Shown: in pieces, positions 11,527-24,145 of the stretch
How positions within the stretch are numbered: position 1 is the stretch's first letter
Layout: every line of letters starts with the position of its first letter
Assembly: GCA_037043455.1 (NCBI GenBank)
Contig: JAWPHD010001289.1
Span: forward strand, 1 to 64,000
Length of the DNA stretch: 64,000 nt
DNA from: Cyrtodaria siliqua
Lineage: Eukaryota > Mollusca > Bivalvia > Adapedonta > Hiatellidae
Direction: 5' to 3'
Notes under the pieces: generated by a model
Databases searched by the model: none
What the model was told of the DNA's origin: nothing
The model's input: the letters and a program-made list of their open reading frames with translations, nothing else
Position numbers and translations under genes: made by a program

Positions 11527-12168
11527 AACGCTCTACCACCAGATCACAGCACTCCCCGATGTTTAACATGTTTAACACGGTATACGATGAAACGAATCTC
11601 TTGTACACGATGACTCACACACGATATACACTATTCGGTCAGAACTGATTTGTGGGTTCGTTATTGATGTAGTCGCGTCTCAATAGGACAATTATTGTTT
11701 GGTTAATTAGGTTTAATTTGTTTACTATTGTAATTCAGACTCTAGGCGTTATATATTTTCCAGTGATAATACTATTGTATTCCCCACATACATATATAAT
11801 GCATGAGATTAAGAATATAATTACATACAATTGGTACGTTATTGTTCTGTTGGAATATGGTGCAATTCATTCATTCATTCATTCTTTTAATTCATGCGTT
11901 TGTTCATTCATTTTCGTAGTATTTGTAACTATTTCTAAATTCCAGACATTCCACTTGGTTTCATATATTATTGTATTCACTATGCTATATTTAATTAGAA
12001 CGTGATAGAATCCAAGAGCTATGTCTGTGAAATTTCAATTGAAAATGTGGCATTTAATGACGCCTCTCGGTATCTGGATTATATAGAGCAGCATCTTATG
12101 AGGTATCTGTTCCTTGGTTTTTCATTTGTCTTGGTCGAGTTGGGGGCTTCGATATTCATGGTATTTGT
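11527..12168. repeat. Segment B' (second copy of B)
   Basis: Same length as B with only scattered substitutions. After 12168 the sequence continues (tatctgaaggtctac) into DNA that has no copy after B, so this end is probably the original right-hand context. Confidence 0.9.
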
Positions 12169-12239
12169 GTATCTGAAGGTCTACTCCATCGGGGCTGCCG
12201 TTGACGTAGGATTCAAGAAGCCTTAGGAATTGTATTATC

Positions 12240-12554
12240 CTAACCCTGATTTGGTTTTGAGATATAAAAGTAATTTCAGCACTCTTCTGCGGTAAGGGCT
12301 ATCACAGTCGGATTATGGTGACGTAATTTACAAACTTCGTAAGAGCCTTGGTCATTTTCACGTTCATACAATCTTTTATTAAACAGTTTATCAAAAGAGG
12401 CTGCGATCCTGTCATTTTGCAACTCACTGCATGTTTGGTGGTTGTCCCATTTACAGTTCGCCACTATGATTTCCCTTTATGCGATGACCGGACAGAATGT
12501 GTACCGTAAGATGACGTTTACCTAAATCATGAGAGGACGCTAACGTTTGATATT
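12240..12554 (-). pseudogene. Decayed coding remnant linked to family D
   Basis: The minus-strand frame (62 codons at 12276-12464) contains ANCKWDNHQ, then YERENDQGSYEVCK, then TAEEC. It is related to broken frames on the plus strand at 6485-6690. It directly precedes a family D copy in the reverse relationship. Family not recognised. Confidence 0.5.
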
Positions 12555-13195
12555 TTTCTCCTATGTTCCCGTGCCCTTAATGGTTTATTTTCTTGTTGTT
12601 CTCGCTTCTGCCAAGTCAATGAGTGCTGCTTGTTTTTATATTGATATATACATGGTCATCTTTGTGTTATACTTATATTGCCTAATAAAATTCGGCCTAG
12701 TGTATTAAAGTTTATAGCCCGGTGGGTATTTATTTATTCATACTTTCATGTTAAATTGGGATGACAATAGGGTAAGAGTGAGATGTTCGGCCTTAAATTA
12801 AAGGCGCCGACGACATCTGCCCGAGTATCTGGTGGAAGACTCAACAACAGCATCCACAGTATCCACAGGGATACCAACAACCTGCCAATAAACGGTAGTC
12901 CCATACCTGACTAAAAGTATTATCTAACAGGAATACAAGATAATAAGTGTAGCCTATTCCTCTGGGTCACATACACACACAATTAGAAACAGCGGCCTTT
13001 TATGCCACTGACCGTTCCAAGGCGTTAGTCCTATTGTCAACCCTTGAGTGTTTGTGATGTCTTATCATGCCTTTTATACATCTTTATATATAGTTGTTTT
13101 TTGTTTCTTTGTGTGTTTGTGGTTGACTATCATCCTTGAATGCTACTTCTCCTGTTCGATTTTTATATCTACTTTTGGTGCACCCTAGAACCCTC
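12555..13195 (+). mobile_element. Family D dispersed element
   Basis: Begins near cgtgcccttaatggtttat, passes through ctgccaagtcaatgag, gatgacaatagggtaagag and ccactgaccgttccaaggcg, and ends near tgctacttctcctgttcg. Non-coding in this copy. Confidence 0.65.
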
Positions 13196-13375
13196 CAGCG
13201 ACTTCTTTTGTCTCTGACCGTCCCAATGCGTTAGCCTTTTCGTCAACACTTTTATGGTTGGGATGTCATATATGTTGCCCTATATTTAGTCTTGTAATTA
13301 TTGCTTGTTTGGATGCTTGAGTTTGGTTAACGTTTGTCCTTGAAGTCACGTTTCCTGCTATACTTTGAATCTATC
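13196..13375 (+). mobile_element. Second, partial family D tail
   Basis: Repeats the tail part of the preceding copy (tgaccgtcccaatgcgttag, then gtttggttaacgtttgtcct) in diverged form, directly adjoining it. Confidence 0.5.
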
Positions 13376-16300
13376 ATGACATATGTGAATCATTTACAAA
13401 GCCTTACTATTATACATTATCTGCAAACAATTTATTTTCATTAATTAACCAATCCATCAATTAGTTTAACATGTCAGAGCATTTCCCACGAACTCTGAAG
13501 ATAAGTCGATAGAGGTATACGTAACGTACATGCACAGCCTCGTTTTATTGTAGCACTTAGCTGGTTATCCATTATTCTTCTGTATTGTGTTTTGTTTAAC
13601 TTTATCATTGGCAAAGATGTGCAATGCAGTCGAAATTATCAGTAATAGCGTGATTGCACTTCAGAGAGTATAGCCCAGTTCGGTAATTACTTTAAATAAG
13701 TATGTTCCTTTAAAATCTCTTCAGCTTTTAGCACAATTTGCTCACAGGGGTTTGGATATTACAACTCTGAATGTCCAAGAGTAATAATTTGCATACCAAT
13801 AGTATAGACCCTTACTGTAAATCACGGTTAGACATACATTGCATGAGCAAATTGTGTTATTCAATTAAATATCAGATGACGAGGCCCGCTCAATAAAGCT
13901 TTTGTATGAAATAAACATATAAAGCAGGTTTTTCTTTAATTGTGGTTTGGTTTGATTTTTGTTCCAAAACAATAAAGAATTACCAGAAAAGTTTCGTATT
14001 TAGTACAGCTAAAATATTAACTTTGTATTTGTTTAGCTATGACCTAGATAACATTCAATATAGCAATGCTAAACAAAGAATGTAATCTGGCCTAAACTTA
14101 TATACCTGAACTGTTCGGTCATGTAGCATGCCAGCAGTAATTAATCAAGCTTTCCATGCTTTTTCAATCACCAGTTAGCTTTGGGAATATGTATTTAAAA
14201 GCTCATCAGTTATGAAATAAGGATAATAATTTGCTCACAGGAAGTTGAAAATATGACAATTCTGTATATTTGGAATTTCCAAATGTGATGAGTGATCACG
14301 GCTCTATAAAACGCAAATATAATTAGGTCAATATCATTTCATAGTGCATATGGTAAAATACTGTGTGCGGTATGAAAAGATATAAAACAACTACCTGAAC
14401 GTTTCTGTTTTATTCGTTAAAACATGTTGTTTTTTTGGGTTATATAACAGAAAAAAACTAAAACTAAACATTTATAAATTACAACTCTTTGTTAAAGGGT
14501 GTTCATCAGGATTAGAAATTGTGTTTTAATCGTTCAAGTACATTATTACTGTATTAAATTGAAAAAACCCATACACCACCCAAAGAAATACGCTGAACAT
14601 ATACAAAAAAAGACACGAGTAAGGAAACATAACTAAGGCGCAAGCTGTGTATCCGCAGATAAAAGCATCAGAACTGATACTATTTTGGACCTGCATTTAT
14701 TTGCCGTAATAAAACTGTTTCTGGTAATCTGACCGACCGTTCTATCAGTACAGTACCGCGCCCATGAATAATTACGGACACCGTACGGGGCCAGTTTGGA
14801 CTGATTTTATCGCCGACTAGGGTTTAATGTTTTTTTTGGAATATAGTTGATTGGATTATAGAAGAAAGGCGTTTCAGCACAAACCAATTTTAAATCTTCG
14901 ATGACGTCTGCCTGAGTATCTGGTAAAACTCGTTCATTATAGAAAACCAAGCAAATCTGCGACATCGCGTGTACAATTAGTACTCATGTATATGCAGATG
15001 GTGCCACGCGGATTACGACTTTTGTAAACTAGCCTACTAGCTAATTGACAACGGGCACCAGTAAATACAATATGTTTGTAATCCAAACTAGCCGGTATGC
15101 AGACAATGTAACAATAGAGTACGACGAAATTTAATAGGAAATGGCCATATTGAAAACAAAAACCACTCGTTGGAAATAGCCGCAGGTATATCTGCAGAGA
15201 CTGTAGATAATTGTTATACTGCAATGAGTATTTACTCATCAGATTCAAAATGAATGAGTAACAAGGGACTCGTTCAGAGTAAACAATTTCTTTAAATATT
15301 TCAAGCTTCGAAAAAGAATGGACATTAATAAATTTAAAAGAAATAACTATTCTGATTATTTAATGGAAGTTTAAAAAAATAATAAAAATACTGTATGACC
15401 TTTATAGTAGACATGCTTGGAAAAAGTTTAATCATGTAAATATGGAATAAACTGTGACACTGGAAAATACATACAAATATAATACTCATGATTTTTAAAA
15501 GTTGAGAGTATTTGTAAAAAAGTATGAGTAAAATATCACAAACTCAGCTTATCGACAGATCTGTGTCTAAACATAAAACATTTAAATATTAGTTGGGACC
15601 AAACGCAAATGAGTGGAAAATTACGATTGGGATCAGTGCAACATAATGCAATATTGAGAGTACAACCGTTTATTATTATTAAACATTATCATGTTTGTAC
15701 AAATACATTAAACGTTTTTCACGCAAATGAGTGATAAACTACAGGAATATACTAAGCAAGAATATATGGTGATTTTTATTTCCATTTCTGTATCTAGCAA
15801 ACGATAAAAGTTTATATCCGTTAAGTATTTACTTCGGACTGGGAAAGAAAGAGAGAATATACGCAGCTGGATATGAAATGTCATATGCATACCATATTCG
15901 GAAGGGCTCACATTTTCTTACTATTGATATTTTAAATACCGTTCATGAACAGGTTCGTAACCATGTCTTTCTTCAGTTAATAAATAAGTGAAATTCAGTT
16001 TGTTTACGTTGTAGCGTTAGTATTTGGGAAAATAATGACTGAACTTTGGTCAAATTTGGTAAGAATGTGTGCACTATTATAAAGATGTTGGGTCATTCTA
16101 ACAACTGCATAAGCAATATTGCAGTAGAGTTTGTAAGTTTGGTTATTTAATGTGTTTGCATATGATAACTGTTACAATCCATCTTGTATACGTTTGCAAC
16201 ATGCAAGCCGGTGCATTTAAGCAAATAAATGAAGGCATTTAGAATTTCATTATCACTTTACTTTGGCATTATTTTGCCTTATTGGGTAATTCGTTTCAGT

Positions 16301-16419
16301 GAGTGTAATTAAATGTCGAAATAACATCCCAGAACTTCCCAACACTTTAGCTACTTCATCTTACAATAGGTTTTGCACTAAAGACAAGTGGCATAGTTAC
16401 TGACAAAAAGGTACGTGCC
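13376..16419. other. About 3 kb with no recognisable feature
   Basis: AT-rich non-coding sequence. Open frames at 14937-15248 and 15708-15911 (minus) are AT-rich, have no motif I recognise and no supporting context. They are probably chance frames. Confidence 0.45.
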
Positions 16420-16855
16420 CTCAATGGTGTATTCTCTTGTTGGTCTGGCTTCTGCCAAGTCACTGAGTATATTCTTTGTGGCTTTCTCGGATATAATTTT
16501 TTGTATTTATATATATATATACGAGCGTCTTTATGTTTTACTTATATTGCCTATTAATGCTGCCTTGTTGGTTAGAGAATAGTTCATATCGTGGATTTCT
16601 TTATTGACACTGTCCCGTTATATTGGGATGACAGTAGGGTAAGTGTGAGGTTTGGTGCACCCTAGAATGCCAGGGGCCCTTTTTTGCCACTGACCATTCC
16701 AATGCGTTAACCCTATTGTCAATCATTTTTGTGTTTGTGACGTCATATGCCTTTATTCCTTATTAACATTGCCATTCGTGTTTGTCGTTTTGCGTGTTTG
16801 TGGGTTTACTGTGTTCTGTGAAAGCTGCATTTCCTGTTTAACTTTATACTTATTT
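16420..16855 (+). mobile_element. Family D dispersed element
   Basis: One of the clearest copies: ttctgccaagtcactgag, a ta-rich run at about 16505-16522, ttgggatgacagtagggtaa, ggtttggtgcaccctagaat, ccactgaccattccaatg, and a tail ending near ctgcatttcctgttta. Confidence 0.7.
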
Positions 16856-17031
16856 TTAGAGTGGTTTCTCCTGGCTAAAACTGATTATGTTTTATATTGG
16901 ATAACCATATCTTATCCAAACTAAGCATTATATGCGTATCAGATGAAGACACTAACAAAAAATATAATGCGTCATGCAAATTGTAGAATTTTAGAGAATT
17001 GCAGCGTCGAAGCCACACAAGCTTCAGAACC

Positions 17032-17308
17032 ATTACGTGGTCCGAATATTAACTTTCCATCCAACCCCTTCTCCAAGAGCCGAAAACAGAGTTGGCTGGG
17101 TGTGAAATAAAACCTTGAATTCGACTTAAAATGATTGTATATTGTAAAAAATGTAAAATTAAACCTTTTAAACATTTAGTATTTTTAAACAAGTTATCGC
17201 ACATTTTTCAGCAAAAAAAAAAAGTTTTTAAAGGTGTTTTATTGTCGAAACATTCTGCTAATATAAGATTTCCCATCGCTTAATGGAGTTAAGGATGGAC
17301 CACGTAAT
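17032..17308. mobile_element. M1 MITE, reference copy
   Basis: Bounded by perfect 12-bp inverted repeats, attacgtggtcc at the left and ggaccacgtaat at the right. The interior carries accccttctccaagagccg, an A/T-rich middle, ttattgtcgaaacattctgc and cccatcgcttaatggagtt. There is no coding capacity. I could not define a clear target duplication. Confidence 0.75.
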
Positions 17309-17724
17309 GCAAATTGATTTTAAAGAATACTGTTCACGATCTAAAGACAGCATAACAACCAGTTAACATGAATTTAAACAGCTGAAAGAAACTCGTTCTA
17401 ATCATTAAAAGAACCTTCTAAAAATAATACACAAAATTGCAAAATAATAATTTATTACTAATTCCTCCACCTAATTCCTCCACAATGCATTCCCCAAATA
17501 AGTTACATGCATAGTTGTTAAAAAAAGTCTAAATTGAACAAGCGACCATTTATGACACCTTCCATTGAAATTCAACGCTAAATATGTCATCCATAATTAA
17601 TGTCTGAACCCTGTTCATTTTAAGAGAGTGTATGCGATAGATATAAACAAACTTCTCCTTGATGCTGTGACTTTAGATAAGTCTTTGACAACAAATGAGA
17701 TTAGTTTCTTCGGTTTGACTTATT
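17309..17724. other. No recognisable feature
   Basis: AT-rich, non-coding; contains a short local duplication of ctaattcctccac at about 17460-17480. Confidence 0.4.
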
Positions 17725-18085
17725 TTTTGATATATTATATACATGAACATTTCTGTTGTTTTTTTTCTTATTATACCTATCTACGCTTTTTCAAATGTAA
17801 GGGGTTCACGCGGCGGAGACATTTTTATGTACATTGTCCTGTTGTTTAGGAATGATGGCAGGGTAAGAGTGAGGTTTGATGCACCCGTGAACCGGTTTAA
17901 TCTCCCTGGTGGTCCCTTTTACCACTGACCGTTTCAAGGACGGTACCCCTGTTGTCAATCTCTATATGTTTGTGATGTGCTTTTCTACTGAATATGTTCG
18001 TGATGTACTTTCTGAATCACCCTTTCGTTGTAATACTCGTTTGGGTGACTGCACGCTGCGACTGCTACTCTTCCTGTTGGACTTA
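17725..18085 (+). mobile_element. Family D dispersed element (diverged)
   Basis: Recognised by gatggcagggtaagagtgag, ggtttgatgcaccc, ccactgaccgtttcaagg and cctgttgtcaat. Confidence 0.6.
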
Positions 18086-18286
18086 TAACATTTTCTTTGT
18101 GTTAGACATTTAATCAGAATGCAAGAAATAACAGAATAGTTTCTCATTATTCCTACTCTGAATTGACGAGTAATGTAGAAAATAAAGGCCACGCGCTCAT
18201 TTATAACGGTAGGACAATACAAGAGTAGTGTGTTAGTCACATAGACTTTGATTATTACTGCATCGTTACTGAATAACACACATTCC

Positions 18287-18546
18287 ATTATGTGGTCCCA
18301 CCTTAAATCCGTTAAGCGATGGGAAAGCTTATATAAGCAGGATTTTATAACGGATATATCGACCGTTATATTTTCTGGAATAAAAAACGATAACCTGTTT
18401 AAAATGAAATATTAAATGTTTTAATTTTACAATAAGCAGATTTTTAAGCCGAAATTAGGGTTTTATTTCATATCCCAGCCAACTCCTTTTTCGCTTCTTG
18501 GAGAAGGGGTTGGGTAGGGTATGACAGTTAATACTCGGACCGCGTC
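18287..18546. mobile_element. M1 MITE (reverse copy)
   Basis: Reads the M1 layout in reverse: tgtggtcccaccttaaatcc, agcgatgggaaagc, ttcttggagaaggggttggg, then ttaatactcggaccgcgt at the far end. Confidence 0.7.
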
Positions 18547-18576
18547 AAGCTATTTTGATAGTTCTTTACGTAACAG

Positions 18577-18672
18577 ATAAAGTATGGTCTCATTGAGTTG
18601 GTTAATTTAAACATTGAGATGGGCGTAGCCCGTCGAGGTGTTTAAATTAGCCAACGAGATGAAACCATACAC
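18577..18672. repeat. Imperfect inverted repeat with gatgggc/gcccgtc centre
   Basis: agtatggtctcattgagttg and ggttaatttaaac are matched in reverse by gtttaaattagccaacgag and gaaaccatacact. The centre reads gagatgggcgtagcccgtcg. A related centre occurs at 42478-42510. Confidence 0.65.
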
Positions 18673-18679
18673 TATTTGT

Positions 18680-19499
18680 TTTGTAGCATGTCCATTTCAG
18701 CTCCATGCCATATTCTAACTTTCAATAACCGGAAGTTGTAGTACACCATTTAATCTGACAGGAGTTATTCAATTAAACGATTTACACCTGTGCTATTACA
18801 AAAACGTTTTTAACTAGTGATTGACCATGCTGCAATTTTAAAACATGTCATGCACTGGGTCTCCGCACGACACGTCTATTAAATTTCACAGACGGTTGTT
18901 ACTTGATGAGGACGTGTCATAGCTGCAATAATAACATGTCATGTTCATTTCCGGTGTATTTATCCAACGGTTACATTGTTTCTATAATTGGGTTGTGTTT
19001 CGTACTTCGAACTGAGTTGCGCAACAATGCTGATACGGAAAAGAAAAGCAACTCGGGAATTTCCGCTATTTCCAGGTTGGCAAATATGTTGACAAGTCGG
19101 TACTAATATGTGTATAAAGATACATGTTTTCTTATTTACTATTTGCTTCTTCTAAATAGAGTTAGGGTCCTTGAGTTACTTAAGAAAATGTATATTTCGT
19201 TAAAAGCTTAGGTGCAAGTTTTCTGATAACTTCTCCAAATAATTTTAGATTTGAACTACAATTGCTGTAGAGCTTCATCTCAATAAGATGCCACTTCCTC
19301 ACGATCAATGTGGACTTTTGCCGTCTCTTAATAAGATTCTAGGGTACATTAAACCTCACTCGAACCTCACTCGAGCCCTATTGCTATTTTAACATGGTAA
19401 ATACATCAATTTGCACCAGCTACATCGCCTACCAAACTAGGAAACATTAATAAGAAGAAATAGGAAATAGAGTGAACACAAGATATTTATGTATACTTG
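18680..19499. other. No recognisable feature
   Basis: Non-coding AT-rich sequence. The 67-codon plus frame at 18903 has no recognisable motif. Confidence 0.4.
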
Positions 19500-19690
19500 A
19501 ACAAAAAAGGCCTAAACAGTCACAAAGCAAATACAGGTACCTGACAGCAGCCAGAGCAACAAAAAAATAGATAGAAGACATCATAGGGTCCACGATCTAT
19601 CCGGTCATCGCAAAATCAAATAGAAACAAATGTTGGTCAGCTGTAAAAAGGCATTATTATGCAGTGCGTTGCAAATTGGGTCAAAACATA
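19500..19690 (-). mobile_element. Partial family D / linked remnant
   Basis: Matches in reverse the junction between the family D copy at 6040-6365 and its coding remnant: cagcagccagagcaacaa, catcatagggtccac, ctatccggtcatcgca. Confidence 0.5.
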
Positions 19691-20749
19691 ATCGCGATTA
19701 TGCCTTTTGCCATGAAAAACTTATTAGTTTACGCGACCTTTATATATAACATGATCAAAATGTAAACAGATCAGAAACAGATGGTATATATTAATGTTAG
19801 AGTTAAGATTTAAACATATTTTGCCATTGACATCCGTGGAGCTATGTTGTAAAATAGAAATAGTCTGCCTTTGAAAAGCGGTTCAACATGGTATATTCCT
19901 CCTCCATGAGCACTATGTTTATCTTCAAAAAAAATAAAAAAATTATTAATCAAACAACAATGTCACTCGATAAGCTTATTCAGTTTAAGAAATATTTGAA
20001 AAAAATTATCAACTTCATGTACACAATATTTGTTTAATAGCGTCCACTTTCACCTTTTTCGTAAAGGCATTATATTTTAAACATTATTCATACAAAACAC
20101 ATATCGCTTTTTTATTTAGCGAACACTTTATATATTGTATTGAAAACTGGCTATTAATTAAAGAATGCAAATATTGAAAACATTGTTTTTTACAATTCTC
20201 AGGAATGCACCGAGTACATAAGAAACAACTGGGAAAATGCTATTCGGAATAAAATACTTAGAATTATTATATATGATGCCTATAGATAAAATTTCCTCAG
20301 GGTGGACTTCTAAGAAGAACAGAGCATGTCCTGACTATTGAGGCTATATGTTCTAATTCGATTACAACTATAATACATGTATTACACAACCATATGATAT
20401 TGTTACCATAGTTATGATTGATAATGCACTGACATTTTTCATTTGAAACTGTAATGTCACTTTCAATAAATTGTTCGGAAAACACTGGCAATGCCAGAAG
20501 GTATTAGTAAATTGACGACGTGTATTTCTAATGGAAAATGTCTGTCGTCTTGGGACTGACTCAGGGAAATATATAATATGCGCTGTTTGCACTATTTTAC
20601 AAAACAAAAGGTTCAAATTTTGATTTAATCTTACTTACGTTCATTAATTATTTAAATGATTTCTAAATTCCAATACAATTTCGTGTGATATTAGACGCGC
20701 CATGCACAATCCTTGATTGCATGTCGAATACCGTAACGTGAGAAAGTAT
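19691..20749. other. No recognisable feature
   Basis: AT-rich, non-coding; only short chance frames. Confidence 0.4.
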
Positions 20750-21660
20750 TAATTACAACTAAAAGAATATGAACATAACTATAATTATTTAGTTCTTTAA
20801 TTAAAACAAATAAACTTCGATATTGTGCATAGAATATGTATAGAGTAATTGTATTCCCATCTTGTTGTTTACCAAGATAATGAGTTCATATCTATACATG
20901 TAAGATATGAAAAACTAGTGTAAATATAACATGTTGGCATATAACTGTACGAAAGTATTACAACAAGCTTTTTAGTTTGACTGACGTTTATTTATTATGA
21001 ATATTTGTGTTTTCTTAAGTATTTGCGATTTCATTCGGTTGAATATGTCGTTGATATCCGTGAGAAGGAGGTTTAATACTTTAATACTAGGAAGATACAG
21101 CTTATTCAGCATACGTTGTTTGCATTCAATTCTGCTGGGTTTCATTTTTGTTTTATGTTCGTTGACGAGCTCTTGTTAATCTGTATATACATAGTAAATA
21201 TTTTTTACCCTATTATGCCTTATTTGTAAATAGTTTTACCTACATATTATTACCGTACTCTTTAATAGTTGATTATTTCATTATTCATTTGCATCTGTTT
21301 ATCAGCTCAATATGACCTATGTGTGTCAACGTGCCGTAAAAAACATTCATTTTTTCGTTATTGTTATTTATTTTAACATGGCTGTGTCATTATTTATTTT
21401 AACAAATTGTAACGATTGCGTGCTGCGTGAAACACATTCGTGTAACGATGGGTAGTTATTAAAATTATTACAGAAACGGTTGCCTATGGCAGCAAAATTA
21501 AATATTGCAACACAATTACTCATAACATAACATTTAATTGTCAGTAATTTTACAGAACAGAACAGGAACAATTACATAGTTTATGAGGCACATCATTCAA
21601 TGCCCAAAATAATAACAGTGGTACACCCTGGAAAATTGCAGTGGTAGAAGTGTTGATCAA
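20750..21660. repeat. Dispersed block, related to 60390-60780
   Basis: Shared wording includes tcgttgatatccgtgaga versus tcgttgatctccgtgaga, attgcgtgctgcgtgaaac versus attgcgtgctacatgaaat, and gcagtggtagaagtgttgatcaaaa versus gcagaagcagaagcgcggatcaaaa. A further piece (gtattcccatcttgttgtt) recurs near 39035. Class unknown. Confidence 0.5.
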
Positions 21661-21664
21661 AATA

Positions 21665-21760
21665 CGAGGGCTGTTCAAGTAATTCGATATCGCAGTCATT
21701 TATTGACGCAAGCCTTCAAGATTCATACATGTTGTAATCCAACTCATAATAAATCAAATC
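21665..21760. mobile_element. Mariner-like end fragment
   Basis: Starts after TA with cgagggctgttcaagtaatt and continues cgatatcgcagtcatttatt. This is the reverse complement of the right end of the element at 33412-35240. Only this end is present, and it directly abuts an M1 half. Confidence 0.65.
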
Positions 21761-21852
21761 ATTACGTAGTCCCGCCTTAATTCCATTAAGCGATGGTATA
21801 GCTTATATTAGCAAGATTTTATAACAGATATTTCGACAATAAAACACGTTGA
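21760..21852. mobile_element. M1 half copy (one end)
   Basis: Contains attacgtagtcccgcctta, attccattaagcgatgg and attttataacagatatttcg, then leaves the family. Confidence 0.6.
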
Positions 21853-22050
21853 GTTACTTTGCAATGAATTACCTAATAACGCAAGAAACCCATCTACAGA
21901 GCAGTCGAGCATATGACGTCTTTATAACAGCATTATCGTCGGAAAAATACGCAAACTAATGTAGCATTGTCACTGATATTTCAATAGTACAATAATTATA
22001 ATGAAATTGTATGAATATTTGACAAGGAGAACTATGATAAATATAAACAA

Positions 22051-22186
22051 GCACTACGTGGTCCGAATATTAACTTTCATACCTCATCCAACCCCTTCTC
22101 CAAGAAGCGAAAACGGGGTTGGCTGGGGTATGAAATAAAACCTTAATTTCGGCTTAAAATGTTTGCATATTGTAAAATTTAATATG
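22051..22186. mobile_element. M1 half copy (other end)
   Basis: Contains actacgtggtccgaatatta, accccttctccaagaagcg and ggggttggctggggtatgaa, then stops abruptly at atttaa, where a family D copy begins. Confidence 0.65.
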
Positions 22187-22620
22187 TCTTGTCGTACCCT
22201 TCACGGTTTGTTCTGTTGTTGCTGCTCTGGTTTCTGAGACGCCATTGAGAACTTACTTTGAGGCTTTCTAGGATTTTGTTATTTATATTATATATACATT
22301 ATCATTTATGTGTTGCATAGTAATGCTGACTAGCTTTATAGGGAATATAACCTGACGGGGATGTATTTATTGATACCGTCCCGTTTATTGGGATGACAAT
22401 ATGGTAAGAGTGAGGTTTGGTGCACCCTTGAAACTGGTTTAAACCCCTAGCGGCCTGTTTTTGCTACTGACCGTTCCAATGCGGTAGACCTATTATCAAC
22501 ACGTTTATGTTTGTGATGTCATATCTTGCCTTTTCTTTATCTGTGTAGTTGTTTGTTTCTGTGCGTGTTTGTGGTTACGTGAATGCTACACTACCACCTG
22601 TTTTATTTCTGCAGCAGTCT
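22187..22620 (+). mobile_element. Family D dispersed element
   Basis: gatgacaatatggtaagagt, ggtttggtgcacccttgaaa, tactgaccgttccaatgcgg and ctattatcaac are present in family order. The start abuts the M1 half copy. Confidence 0.65.
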
Positions 22621-23879
22621 TTTCTCAACCATATCGTTTAGATGTTGTGTTTATTTCACAACTTGTTAATCATCATGTTACTTGTCTAAATCGTGCAAAA
22701 ACACGACCAGTATAATACAACATAATGCCGTAACGGCATCCTTATTTGTCCCATGTGAATATAAATCAAAGGTGACAGTATGTGCTTTAGATAATTGTTT
22801 GACTGTCCATTTAAAAATAATTTAAAAAGAATGCGTTTACCGAAAACTGATTTAGAAAGCTGCTATATGCAGAATAATTATTGGTGTTATAGAATTGGTT
22901 TTTCGTATGGAATAGGTTCATTTGTATGACAGTTTGAGTCGCAAAGTAATTACTACTGTATGCATATAAACGACCGTTAGCATCAAATAGGCGATAGTCT
23001 TACAACACAGTTGTTTTTGCACTGTTATGTATATGTACAAGGACCTCTCTGGACCACTGTACAACTTCTTGAATGTTCTTAAAGACGTTTTCTTTGTGAA
23101 ACTTAACCTCTGTTACTTGAAATATCCCTCAAAACACGGGGTTGACCAATTTGCTTTTAAAGGCATGAACCGAATAACACAGTTTGTTTTTTCTTAAGCA
23201 CAAGAATGTTCCTACCGTTGGTCGTAAGGAAGATAACTGTTTAGTGAGACCTGAAGTAAGTTGTACATAACATTATACAGTATTATTTTAGATTAATACG
23301 TATACGAACGAAGTCATATTTATATTTGTTCATACTGACGGCCAGGACTAATATTCATCAATATAATTAAGTCTAAAAATAAAACTGGCATTTAAGATCT
23401 TAAAAAGGCTGGATAATAGACTCAAAATGTTTAACCCAAATTAAAGGGTTGAGCCAGTGAAACAGACTGAACTTTATGATGGATACAACTGAGTTCACTT
23501 TATTTCTTTTGATTCAAGTAAATGTTTGATGTTTGATTGGTCTGATACTTGAACATTGGTAAATCAAGCGTCAAGACTGTCTTGTGTCTGTTTAAATATA
23601 TCCGTGCAGGTGATTAGTGTAAACTCGTTCATGACCGAAACTTTCTTGATTGTATTTTTTATTGGAGAAAAGTTAGTTTAAACGTAAAATAAAAATACGC
23701 AGTCTGTTAACTTGTTGGATAACTTGAGTATCCGTTCGCAAACTCTGAAGTCAGCTATGAATTCCAATAACTGTAACAGTGGTTGTCAGTACCCATGACA
23801 CAACAGACGTGTTTTAGAGGACTGTCTTGGAAGGCAACTATTACGGACAACACAAAATAAACCGTAATATTTAAATGTT
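22621..23879. other. No recognisable feature
   Basis: Non-coding AT-rich sequence. Confidence 0.4.
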
Positions 23880-24145
23880 GGAGTGCAGGACTCATTAATA
23901 TACCAAATTTGGAGTACATGAAGGCGAATGTATATATTCCATGGATGTGTGTAAAGACAAATATACCACATTGCACCATTGTAGTGCACCATGACAAATA
24001 TATCATAATAGAGTGCACCAGGGCATATAAACACATTGGCGTGCATAAGGCGAAATAGTGATCAAGGACAAATATACCACATTGGAGTACATCGGGTAAG
24101 CATACCACATCGGTGTACATCACGTAAGATGTACGCCAGGTAAAA
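23880..24145. repeat. Degenerate minisatellite (accacattggagtaca units)
   Basis: Several diverged units with accacattggagtacatcg, aaggacaaatataccac and gagtgcaccagggc, each about 35-45 bp. The minus-strand 122-codon frame across it is His/Tyr/Cys-rich because of the repeat. Confidence 0.6.
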
